From Caulobacter hibisci (GTDB taxonomy: Bacteria; Pseudomonadota; Alphaproteobacteria; Caulobacterales; Caulobacteraceae), in the NCBI RefSeq assembly GCF_016135805.1, contig NZ_JADWOX010000010.1, forward strand, positions 62,001-126,000: a DNA stretch of 64,000 nucleotides, written 5' to 3'. Shown here in pieces: positions 34,017 to 42,210 of this stretch (positions within the stretch are counted from its first letter, which is position 1; each line of letters begins with the position of its first letter). Made by a program: the position numbers and the translations under genes. The notes beneath the pieces were generated by a model. It worked only from the letters and a program-made list of their open reading frames with translations. It ran no database searches and had not been told where the DNA came from.

Positions 34017-36442
34017 TTCAGGGCGTAGGCGATGACGTAGTCGCCGCGGTCGGGCGACTGGCGGGCGCCGCCGGCGGTGATGACGACGTACTGCCTGCCG
34101 GTCTTGGGCGAGCGGTAGCTCATCGGGCCGCCCTGGCTGCCGACCGGCAGGCGGGCCTTCCACACTTCCTTGCCCGTCGCCGAGTTGAAGGCCCGCAGGT
34201 AGTAGTCCTGCGTGCCGGCGAAGAAGACGAGGCCGCCTTGGGTGGCCAGGCTGCCGCCCAGGGTGGGCAGGCCGATCGGCATCGGCAGGCCCATCTTGAT
34301 GCCCAGCGGGCCGGTGTCGCGCACCGTGCCGACCGGCACCTGCCACTTGATCTTCTGGGTCTTCATGTCGATGGCGGTCATCGTGCCATAGGGCGGGGCC
34401 TGGCAGGGGATGCCCAGCACCGACAGGAAGCGGTTCTTGTCGACCGAGTAGGGCGTGCCCTTCAGGGGCACGGCGCCCATGCCGGTGTTGACCGCCTCGC
34501 CGCCGGTCGCCGCCGTGGCCTTGGCGGCCTGCGGCGTCATCCGCACCCACAGGCCCAGGCGCATGTCGTTGACGAAGAGGGTGTTGGTGGTCGGGTCGGT
34601 CGACAGCCCGCCCCAGTTCATGCCGCCCAGCGAGCCGGGGAAGCTCAGCGACTTGTCGGCGCCAGGCGCGGTGTAGAGCCCCTCGTAGCGCATGCCCTTG
34701 AAGGCGATGCGGCACAGCAGCTGGTCGAAGGGCGTGGCGCCCCACATGTCGGCCTCGGTCAGGGTCTGGGCGCCGATCTGCGGCATGCCCACCGACTTGG
34801 GCTGGGTCAGGGCGTAGGGCTCGCCGGGGATGTTGGCGGCCTTGACCGGCACGTTCTCGACCTTGGTCAGCGGTTTGCCGGTGGCGCGATCCAGCACGTA
34901 GAGCTGGCCGGCCTTGGTGCCGAAGACGAGGGCCGGAATCGTGCCGCCGCCCGTCTTCGGGAAGTCGATGAAGCTGGGCTGCATCGGCACGTCGAAGTCC
35001 CAGAGGTCGTTGTGGACCGTCTGGAACACCCACTTCTCGCGGCCCGTGGTGGCGTCCAGCGCCAGCATCGAGGCGCCGTAGCGGTGGTCGAGCGCCGAGC
35101 GTGTCACGCCGTAGAGATCGACCGAGGCGCTGCCCACCGGCATGAACACGGTGTTGGAGGCGGCGTCGTACGACATCGACGACCAGACGTTGGGCGTCGA
35201 GCGGGCATAGGTCTTGCCGGCCGGCGGGGCCTTGGTGATCGACGGATCGCCCGGGTCGAAGGCCCAGCGCAGGGCGCCGGTGATGACGTCGAAGCCGCGG
35301 ACCACGCCGCCGGGCATGTCGACCTGGACGTTGTCGGCGATGCGGCCGCCGACCACGATGGTGGTCCCGGCCAGGGTCGGGGCGGCGGTCAGCTGGTACT
35401 GCGGGTCGGGGGCGTCGCCCAGGCCGGCCTTCAGGTCGACGCGGCCGCCGGTTCCGAAGCCCTCGCAGGCCTTGCCGGTGTCGGCGTCGAAGGCCATCAG
35501 CACGGCGTTGATGGTGTTCATCAGGATACGGCGACGGCAGGGCGCGCCCTCGGGCACGGTCGCCGTCAACACCGGTGTGGCGCCGGAGACGGTGGGCTGG
35601 GCCAGCGGCGCGCCGGCGTCGAAATAGGCCAGGCCCCGGCAGCGCATCCACACCGAAGCCTTGGCGTCGACGATCGTCTTCCACTTCTCGCGGCCGGTGT
35701 CGGCGTCCAGCGCGATGACGTTGTTGTGCGGCGTGCAGATGTAGACGGTGTCGCCGACCTGCAGCGGGGTGTCCTGGTCTTCGGCGCCGTTGCCGTCGCT
35801 GACCGCCACGTCGCCGGTGCGGTAGGTCCAGGCGACCTTCAGGTCCTTGACGTTGTCGCGGGTGATCTCGTTCAGCGCCACGAAGCGGCTGGCGCCGGGG
35901 GTGTTGCCGTAGGCTTCCCAGTTCTTCTGGGCCTTGGCCGGATCGACCGGGACCAGGCCCGCCGCCGCGCCGGCGAAAGCCACGGTGGGATGGGCGAAGA
36001 ACATGCTGATGAAGCCGGCGGCCGAGCCCACGGCCAGAATCGCGCCGAGCGCCAGGGCCGGCATGAAGGCCGGCGACTTGCCGCTGGCCCGCGCCATCAG
36101 CGGATAGGAGAAGGCCACGACGGCCGCGCCGACGCTCAGGGCCAGCAGGCGCGAGATCAGCGGCCAGAACGAAAAGCCCGACTCCCAGACCGCCCACAGC
36201 ACGGTCAGCACGAACACCGCGCCGAACAGCAGCGCGCCCGTCGCCTTGGCCCGGCAGATCAGCGCCCCCGAGACGGCCAGGGCGACGCCGGCGGCCAGGA
36301 AGTAGGGGCTGCCGCCCAGGGCCAGCAGCTTGCCGCCGCCGATCAGGAAGAACAGTCCGGCGGCCAGGATGACCGCGCCCAGCAGCAGCAGCCAAAGCCT
36401 GGCCAGGGGCGCGAGGCGGGTATCGGGGGGAGAGAGGGGCAT
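34013..36442 (-). CDS. gcd: Membrane-bound PQQ-dependent glucose dehydrogenase
   Basis: 809 residues from ATG 36442, preceded by AGGAGAT. About five membrane helices occupy residues 10-150, followed by a periplasmic quinoprotein propeller. Family motifs include WEAYGNTPGASRFVALNEI, shown as WEAYGNTPGASRF, AWTYRTGD, WKTIVDAKASVWMRC (split as in AKASVWMRCRGL), GGRIADN and MNWGGLSTDP. The enzyme oxidises glucose to gluconolactone in the periplasm and passes electrons to ubiquinone. PQQ synthesis genes are not in the window. It is coupled to the OprB porin gene. Confidence 0.94.
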   Translation of the reverse strand: MPLSPPDTRLAPLARLWLLLLGAVILAAGLFFLIGGGKLLALGGSPYFLAAGVALAVSGALICRAKATGALLFGAVFVLTVLWAVWESGFSFWPLISRLLALSVGAAVVAFSYPLMARASGKSPAFMPALALGAILAVGSAAGFISMFFAHPTVAFAGAAAGLVPVDPAKAQKNWEAYGNTPGASRFVALNEITRDNVKDLKVAWTYRTGDVAVSDGNGAEDQDTPLQVGDTVYICTPHNNVIALDADTGREKWKTIVDAKASVWMRCRGLAYFDAGAPLAQPTVSGATPVLTATVPEGAPCRRRILMNTINAVLMAFDADTGKACEGFGTGGRVDLKAGLGDAPDPQYQLTAAPTLAGTTIVVGGRIADNVQVDMPGGVVRGFDVITGALRWAFDPGDPSITKAPPAGKTYARSTPNVWSSMSYDAASNTVFMPVGSASVDLYGVTRSALDHRYGASMLALDATTGREKWVFQTVHNDLWDFDVPMQPSFIDFPKTGGGTIPALVFGTKAGQLYVLDRATGKPLTKVENVPVKAANIPGEPYALTQPKSVGMPQIGAQTLTEADMWGATPFDQLLCRIAFKGMRYEGLYTAPGADKSLSFPGSLGGMNWGGLSTDPTTNTLFVNDMRLGLWVRMTPQAAKATAATGGEAVNTGMGAVPLKGTPYSVDKNRFLSVLGIPCQAPPYGTMTAIDMKTQKIKWQVPVGTVRDTGPLGIKMGLPMPIGLPTLGGSLATQGGLVFFAGTQDYYLRAFNSATGKEVWKARLPVGSQGGPMSYRSPKTGRQYVVITAGGARQSPDRGDYVIAYALK

Positions 36443-36670
36443 TCGGCGGGATCTCCTGCGGATGATCGGCGCTGCTCGACCACTCCCGTCCGGCCGGACG
36501 TTGGAGCCCCCCAAGGCTCAAGCTCACGCTACGTAAGCTGTACATTTCCGCAATTGGACCCAAATTCGGCGGCTCGCAAGCCTTTCTGGACGACCAAGGT
36601 TACGTCCGCGCCGCCTTCCGGCCCCTTCACCGTCTTCTGCCTGCCGTGCTTCCTTGCCATAGTGCCGGCC

Positions 36671-38140
36671 ATGGCTTTCTCCCCGCGTTCGTCGCTTGCC
36701 CTCGCCGCCGCCCTGTCGGTCCTCGCCGGAACGGCCCATGCCCAGGAGGGCGCGGTGGCCGTAACGACCCTGGCGCCGCCCGACCTGTTCTCGATGCCCA
36801 CCGCCGAGACCGGCCTGCCGGACGACCTGTGGAAGGACGCCTCGCCAAGCCTGATGCGCCAGGTGCTGCCGACCCTGGGCGCCAAGCCGCTGTCGCCGGC
36901 CTTCGCCGCCTTCGCCCGCCGGGTGCTGGCGACCGGCGCCCACGCTCCCAAGGGCATCGGCGACGATCCGGAGATGGGCGCGGCGCGCGGCCTGGGCCTG
37001 ATCGCCCTGGGCGAGGCGGCCGGGGCCAAGCAGGTGCTCGACCGCACGCCGGGGCTTGACCAGAACAGCGCCCTGGCCATGGCCGGGGCCGAGGCCAACC
37101 TGATCCGCGGCGACGACGAGAGGGCCTGCGCCATCGCCAACGCCCTGGGTGTCGATCGCGGCGGCGGCTACTGGCTTCGCCTGCGGGCCTTCTGCCAGCA
37201 GCGCGCTGGGCAGCTCGACGAGGCCCAGCTGACCTTCAACCTGGCCCAGCAGCAAAGCCAGGATCCCGCCTATGTGCGGATGATGACGGCGCTGTTGGCC
37301 AAGACGCCGGACACTGGGAGCGGCGACCTGCGCAACGGCATCGACTTCGCCCTCTCGACCACCCTTGCTCTGGACATCCGAAGCCCGGCGGCGGCCGCGA
37401 CGGCCTCGCCGGCGCTGCGTCCGGTCACCGCGCCGGCCCCGGGCGACCTGGCGGCGGCCCAGGCCTCGGACTGGACCTTCCTGCGCGCGGCAAAGCCGGG
37501 GACCGACTTCGCCGTCGCCGCTCGCGCCGCCGCGCCGCTGATCGCCTCGACGGTGGCCGCCGGCGGTCCGATGGATCAGATGCTGTTCCTGCGCGCGGCT
37601 CTGGCGGCCGGCGACGTCAAGACCGCCCAGGCGATCCGCGGCGGCCTGACGGGCGCGGCGCCGCAGGACCTGGCCCTGATCGACGCGGCCCTGGCGGCGG
37701 ACTCGGGCGAGCCGACCGACGCGGCGCTGCACACACTGGTCGAGCAGGGCGCGGCGGCGGGGGCCAAGTCGCCGCTGCAGCCGGCAGCCGTGGTGCTGCA
37801 AGGCCTGGGCGGTGCGCTGAGCCCCGAGGACCGTGCGACCTTCGCCGGGTTCGAGGCGGGCAAGTCCACGGCCTCGTCCGCGCGGCTGGCCCTGCTCGAC
37901 AGCGCGGCGCTCGCCGGCCGCAAGGGCGAGGCGGCGCTGCTGGCCCTGTGGATCGCCGGCGAGGCCGGAGCCGCCGGGCCCGCACCCGCCGATCGCGCAC
38001 GCATCATCTCGGCCCTGAACCGCGCGGGCCTGGCCGTCGACGCCCGGGCGATCGCCGCCGAGGGCCTGCTGCCCGCGCCGCCGGCCCCGGCCAAGCCCGC
38101 CGCCGCCAAGCCGGCCGCCAAGCCCGTGAAGAAGAAATGA
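36671..38140 (+). CDS. Alanine-rich secreted protein of unknown function
   Basis: 489 residues with a signal peptide (about 1-24, ending AHAQE). The mature protein is alanine-rich and helical, reminiscent of TPR/Sel1-like repeats though no repeat is exact, and ends in a Lys/Pro/Ala tail ([12 protein letters not shown]). No family was recognised. Its stop overlaps the xerD start (ATGA), so both are co-translated, a stable-looking link to chromosome resolution that is not explained by any known function. Confidence 0.8.
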   Translation: MAFSPRSSLALAAALSVLAGTAHAQEGAVAVTTLAPPDLFSMPTAETGLPDDLWKDASPSLMRQVLPTLGAKPLSPAFAAFARRVLATGAHAPKGIGDDPEMGAARGLGLIALGEAAGAKQVLDRTPGLDQNSALAMAGAEANLIRGDDERACAIANALGVDRGGGYWLRLRAFCQQRAGQLDEAQLTFNLAQQQSQDPAYVRMMTALLAKTPDTGSGDLRNGIDFALSTTLALDIRSPAAAATASPALRPVTAPAPGDLAAAQASDWTFLRAAKPGTDFAVAARAAAPLIASTVAAGGPMDQMLFLRAALAAGDVKTAQAIRGGLTGAAPQDLALIDAALAADSGEPTDAALHTLVEQGAAAGAKSPLQPAAVVLQGLGGALSPEDRATFAGFEAGKSTASSARLALLDSAALAGRKGEAALLALWIAGEAGAAGPAPADRARIISALNRAGLAVDARAIAAEGLLPAPPAPAKPAAAKPAAKPVKKK

Positions 38141-39069
38141 GCGGCCCAAAGTCGGGGGGGAGGGCCGAAGGCTGGGTCGAGGCCTTCCTGGAGATGATGG
38201 CCGTCGAGCGCGCGGCAGCCGCGAACACCCTGCGCGCCTATGAGAAGGACCTGGCCGACGCCCGGGGCTTTCTCGGCCGAAAGGACAACGATCTCGACGA
38301 AGCCGACGCCGAGGCCGTCGAGGCCTATTTCCAGGACCTCGGCGCGCGCGGACTTTCACCGGCCACCGCCGCCAGGCGACGCTCGGCCGTGCGGCAGTTC
38401 TATCGCTTCGCCCTGGGCGAGGGTTGGCGAGCCGACGATCCCTCCCGCCGTGTAGTCGCGCCCAAGGCCGGCCGGCCGCTGCCCAAGGTGCTGTCGCGAG
38501 CCGAGATCGACGCCCTGCTGGCCGCCGCCTCGGCCAAGGACGGGGCCCAGGGCCTGCGCCTGACCTGCATCATCGAGCTGCTCTACGCCTCGGGCCTGCG
38601 GATCTCGGAGCTGCTGGCCCTGCCGCTGTCGGCCCTGGCCCGCGACCCGGCCTTCCTGATGGTCAAGGGCAAGGGCGGCAAGGAGCGGCTGGCCCCGCTC
38701 AACGATGCGGCCCGCTTAGCGGTGAAGGCCTATTTGGAGGAAAGGTTGCAATTTCTGCCAAAAGGCGAGAAGGCCAGCGCTTGGCTCTTTCCCTCGCGCG
38801 GCAAGGGCGGCCGGCTGACGGGGCGGCGCGTCTCGCAACTGCTGGAGGACGCCGCCATCGCCGCCGGCATCGACCGCGAAAAGGTCAGCCCCCACGTCCT
38901 GCGCCACGCCTTCGCGACGCACCTGCTGGAGGGCGGCGCCGACCTGCGGGTGATCCAGACCCTGCTCGGCCACGCCGACATCGGCACCACCCAGATCTAC
39001 ACCCACGTGGCCGGCGAACACCTGGCCGAGGTAGTGCGCACCAAGCACCCGCTGGGGCGGAAGGAGTAG
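38137..39069 (+). CDS. xerD: Tyrosine recombinase XerD
   Basis: 310 residues. The N-terminal core-binding domain (about 14-100) contains the usual [10 protein letters not shown]. All catalytic residues of tyrosine recombinases are present: Arg155 (SGLRISEL), Lys182 (KGGKERL), His253 and Arg256 (HVLRHAFA), His279 ([10 protein letters not shown]) and Tyr288 (QIYTHV). Length and motifs fit XerD rather than a phage integrase. It resolves chromosome dimers at dif with XerC and FtsK. Confidence 0.95.
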   Translation: MSGPKSGGRAEGWVEAFLEMMAVERAAAANTLRAYEKDLADARGFLGRKDNDLDEADAEAVEAYFQDLGARGLSPATAARRRSAVRQFYRFALGEGWRADDPSRRVVAPKAGRPLPKVLSRAEIDALLAAASAKDGAQGLRLTCIIELLYASGLRISELLALPLSALARDPAFLMVKGKGGKERLAPLNDAARLAVKAYLEERLQFLPKGEKASAWLFPSRGKGGRLTGRRVSQLLEDAAIAAGIDREKVSPHVLRHAFATHLLEGGADLRVIQTLLGHADIGTTQIYTHVAGEHLAEVVRTKHPLGRKE

Positions 39070-39072
39070 GGG

Positions 39073-39666
39073 TCAGGCCTCGCCGACCGCGAAGCCCTTG
39101 GCCAGCAGCTTGGCGCGGAAGCCCTCGCGCAGGTCCGCCCAGTCGGCGCGCAGCAGGCCCAGGCCGACGACGTTCAGCGCTTGGCCGCCCTTGATCACAT
39201 GGTCGCGGTAGAGGGCCTCGCGCTGGAAGCCGAAGGCCATGTGCCGCTGCCAGACGTCGGTATTGCCCTCGAGCACCTCGCACCACAGCTTGTCGAGATC
39301 GAGCGGGCCGAAGACGTGCTCGATCACCCAGTATTCGACGAAGCTGCCGATCCCCAGGCCGCGCACGGCCGGGTCGGCCAGGTAGTAGGCCCAGGCGCAG
39401 CGGCGGTTGCGGCGGTCGATGTCGACGACGTTGGCCAGGCCCACCGGATGACCGTCCAGTTCGATGATCCAGTAGATCGCGGTGGTCAGGCCGGGCAGGC
39501 GGGCGAACCAGGCGGCGTGCTCCTGCGCCGTGATCGCATGGTCGCTGTACATGTAGGGCGCGACGGCGGGCGAGTTGCGCCAGGCCAGAAGCCGATCCTG
39601 ATCGTCGGCGGCGACGGGGCGGAGGGTTACGTTCGGCACGGCCTGGCGTCCTGAAGCGAAGAGCAC
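39073..39666 (-). CDS. pseH: PseH-type N-acetyltransferase (pseudaminic acid pathway)
   Basis: About 197 residues, GNAT fold, with ITAQEHAAWF, PVGLANVVDID, NRRCAWAYYLADP and the acetyl-CoA loop RGLGIGSFVEYWV in the order seen in PseH/FlmH. It would acetylate UDP-4-amino-4,6-dideoxy-L-AltNAc. The start is unsure: GTG 39666 or GTG 39639 (beginning VPNVTLRPV). It follows pseG by 19 bases on the same strand. Its product modifies flagellin in Caulobacter relatives. Confidence 0.85.
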   Translation of the reverse strand: MLFASGRQAVPNVTLRPVAADDQDRLLAWRNSPAVAPYMYSDHAITAQEHAAWFARLPGLTTAIYWIIELDGHPVGLANVVDIDRRNRRCAWAYYLADPAVRGLGIGSFVEYWVIEHVFGPLDLDKLWCEVLEGNTDVWQRHMAFGFQREALYRDHVIKGGQALNVVGLGLLRADWADLREGFRAKLLAKGFAVGEA

Positions 39667-39685
39667 CTGCCAAGGCTAGGCCAGT

Positions 39686-40675
39686 TCATCGCGTCGCGCC
39701 AATCAGCGCCAGGAAGCGGCCCGCGGTGCGCGCCGCGCCGGCGCCGTCGCAGACGCCCGCGGCAGCGGCCGACATGGTCGCGCGTGCGACCGGGTCGTCG
39801 GCCAGGGCCTGGAAGGCGGCGGGCAGGGCGCGCAGGTCGTCGGCGCCTAGGGCCAGATGCGCGCCGCGGTCGGAGAGGGCGGCGGCCGCCTCGCGCTGGT
39901 TGTCGGCCAGCACCAGCGAGAGCGCGGGCAGGCCCAGCACGCAGCGCTCCCAACTGCTCGACCCGGCCGCTCCGATCGCGAGGTCCGCGGCGGCGGTGAG
40001 GGCGGGCATGTCACGGGTGTCGATGTGAAGGGTAAGGCGCGGATCGGCCATGTCGCGCAGGGCCGGCAGGCTGGGGGCCGCGCCGCCCGCCACCACGTCG
40101 AGCGCTCGCTCGCCGAGCACGGGCAGCAGGGCGGAGACGACGCGGGCGGTGATCCCGCCGACGTCGGTCAGGCCCAGCGACACCATCACTCGGTGGACGC
40201 CTGGCGTAGCGGCACGGCGGGCCAGGGCCTCGGCGCGCAGCGCGGCGAAGGCCGGGGACAGGGCGGCGTGGTTGGGGCCCAGCAGCAGTTCGGCCTGCGA
40301 GGGAACCAGGCCGGCATAGTCGGCCGCCGTGCGGCTGAGGCCCGCATCGACCACCAGGTCGGCGGCCAGGAGGCGGTCGGCCAGGTCGTCGACCACCAGG
40401 GTCGGTCGGCCCTCGGCGATGGCGCGATGATCGGGGGCGGCAAGGCCGTAGTGGTCGAAGACCACGGCGTTGAAGCCCGTCGCGTCGGCGATCGTCGCGC
40501 GCGCGGCGCCGGGGGCGAAGGCGTCGATCAGGGCGTCCAGGGCCGGCGGGCCGGCGAAGGCGCAGGCCGCGCCGCCGGCCTCCAGGGCGCGGGCGAGGTT
40601 GAGGCTGCGCATGAAGTGGCCGCCGCCGACGCTGGGGCCGGCATTGACCACGAACAGGATGCGGGGTGCGCTCAC
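39686..40675 (-). CDS. pseG: UDP-2,4-diacetamido-trideoxy-altropyranose hydrolase PseG
   Basis: 329 residues from GTG 40675. The N-terminus FVVNAGPSVGGGHFMRSLNLA contains the catalytic His20 region of the family; other motifs are VVFDHYGL, LLLGPNHAAL and GAAGSSSWERCVLGLP, the last typical of UDP-binding GT-B proteins. It releases UDP from the activated sugar in pseudaminic acid synthesis. Only PseH lies beside it; the remaining pathway genes are absent here. Confidence 0.88.
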   Translation of the reverse strand: MSAPRILFVVNAGPSVGGGHFMRSLNLARALEAGGAACAFAGPPALDALIDAFAPGAARATIADATGFNAVVFDHYGLAAPDHRAIAEGRPTLVVDDLADRLLAADLVVDAGLSRTAADYAGLVPSQAELLLGPNHAALSPAFAALRAEALARRAATPGVHRVMVSLGLTDVGGITARVVSALLPVLGERALDVVAGGAAPSLPALRDMADPRLTLHIDTRDMPALTAAADLAIGAAGSSSWERCVLGLPALSLVLADNQREAAAALSDRGAHLALGADDLRALPAAFQALADDPVARATMSAAAAGVCDGAGAARTAGRFLALIGATR

Positions 40676-40783
40676 GAACCGACTGCGGCCTCTCGCGCCC
40701 CGGCCGCCGCCCCCCGCTGGGGAGACGGCCGCGACGCTCTGGCGGTAGCACAGCCCATGGGTATGGGCGAGGTTCGGACGACC

Positions 40784-42055
40784 TTACTTGGTCAGGACCA
40801 GGCTTTCCGGGAACGGCCCGCCCTTGAAGTCCAGGTGACCCGCCGCCCCAGCCGCGCGCTTGGTGAAGCCGGCCTTGATGATCTGCTTGGCCAGTTCGGG
40901 GGCCTGCTGCAGGCTGACCTGGTCGCCCAGGCACCGGTGCTCGCCAAAGCCCAGGTGCAGGTAGTGATAGGCCGGGCGGCCGGGCTTGAAGGTTTCCGGA
41001 TCGGGCACGACCGTGGCGTCGTGCATGGCCGAGGCGACGCTGGCGAACACCACCGTGCCGGCCGGCAGCGAGGTCTGGCGCGGGGTGCCGGCGGCGATCG
41101 TGTAGGGCTCGACCAGCAGGCGCACCACGAACGGGGCCATCGGGTTGAAGCGCAGGGCCTCCCAGAAGATGGCGTCGAAGGTGGCGTCGTCATTGGCGAC
41201 GGCCGCGCGCTTGGCGGCGATCATCTGGTCGGGGCGGTCGAGCAGTTGGTCGATGGCCTGGACGATGGCCGACGAGGTGGTCTCGATGCCGCCGACCAGC
41301 AGGCCCATGACGTTGGACAGGATGCGGCCCTGGTCGAAGCCGATCTGGGGCGGGGTCTGCAGCCGTAGAAGGCGGGCGACGACGTCGTCGATCTTGGGAT
41401 CGGCCTTCACCTGCTTGGCGCGGCGGGGCAGGAAGTCTTCCAGGTAGGACCGCATCTCGGCCCCGGCGGCGATGTTGGCCGCATGCACCTTGGGGTCGTC
41501 GATCAGGTTGTGGAACATGTCGTTCTGGGTGGCGTAGGACCAGCGCAGCATCGCCGTCAGGTCCGGCCCCGGAAAGCCGAAATACTGGCCGGTTAGGGCG
41601 ATCGGTCCAGGGCGGGTGACCTGCGAGACCAGCTCCAGCCGGCCGTCGGGCGAGGCGCCCTGGGCGATCAGCTTGGCGGCGATCTTGGCCACGGTCTGGC
41701 GGACATTGGCCAGATCGGACTGCTGGATCAGCGCCCGCATGATCCCCTTGTCGCGCTGGTTGTAGACCGTGCCGTCGCGGGCCAGCATGAACGGCCCCAC
41801 GGCCGGGTCCATCTTGGGCGCGTAGGGCTTGACCGTGAACTGCTGGTTGCGGGTCAGGGCCTCCTCGACATCGGCGAAGCGCGCCAGGATCGTCGGCCCG
41901 CCAGGCGTCACCAGGATCGGCCGCTTGGCGCGCAGTTCCTTGAACAGTTCCAGCGGCTTGGTGGCGATCCACTGGTAGAGCAGGCCCAGTTTCTGCTGCG
42001 GTTGCGGCGCGGCGTCGTAGGTGTCCAGGAACGATGATGCGGCGACATCGACCAT
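40784..42055 (-). CDS. Cytochrome P450
   Basis: 423 residues. The haem loop is LGFGEHRCLGDQ with the thiolate ligand Cys375, the I-helix oxygen motif is GGIETTS, and the K-helix ExxR is EALR. The sequence is soluble, without an N-terminal anchor. The substrate is unknown. No ferredoxin or ferredoxin reductase is adjacent. It is transcribed divergently from a large di-haem c-type cytochrome across 155 bases, a pairing that suggests a common oxidation pathway. Confidence 0.94.
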   Translation of the reverse strand: MVDVAASSFLDTYDAAPQPQQKLGLLYQWIATKPLELFKELRAKRPILVTPGGPTILARFADVEEALTRNQQFTVKPYAPKMDPAVGPFMLARDGTVYNQRDKGIMRALIQQSDLANVRQTVAKIAAKLIAQGASPDGRLELVSQVTRPGPIALTGQYFGFPGPDLTAMLRWSYATQNDMFHNLIDDPKVHAANIAAGAEMRSYLEDFLPRRAKQVKADPKIDDVVARLLRLQTPPQIGFDQGRILSNVMGLLVGGIETTSSAIVQAIDQLLDRPDQMIAAKRAAVANDDATFDAIFWEALRFNPMAPFVVRLLVEPYTIAAGTPRQTSLPAGTVVFASVASAMHDATVVPDPETFKPGRPAYHYLHLGFGEHRCLGDQVSLQQAPELAKQIIKAGFTKRAAGAAGHLDFKGGPFPESLVLTK

Positions 42056-42152
42056 CTTTGACCTCGGCTCGTCAGGTTTGGATTGGTGGTGTGAAAGCGG
42101 CCCCGGGACGCGCTCGAGGTGAGATCGGTCGCGTCACTTCCTGAAATTGTAT

Positions 42153-42166
42153 CTCATGTTGATGAG
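42153..42166. promoter_or_regulatory. Dyad between the divergent P450 and di-haem genes
   Basis: CTCAT and ATGAG pair around GTTG in the 155-base divergent region, which is more A+T-rich than its flanks. It is a candidate operator controlling both genes. Confidence 0.35.
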
Positions 42167-42210
42167 TCCTCAAAATTGCATTCTTATGCGACGTCGCGGA
42201 GGGGCGTCGA

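Noticed and set aside
34238..38140. A 1300-codon open frame on the plus strand across the glucose dehydrogenase region
   Set aside because: It is antisense to gcd in a high-G+C region where shadow frames are long. The translated sequence is Gly/Arg/Ala/His-rich without domains, and the real gene on the other strand has complete motifs.
38137..39069. xerD read as the integrase of a mobile island
   Set aside because: Length, motifs and coupling to a housekeeping-like gene fit chromosomal XerD; no attachment repeats are visible next to it.
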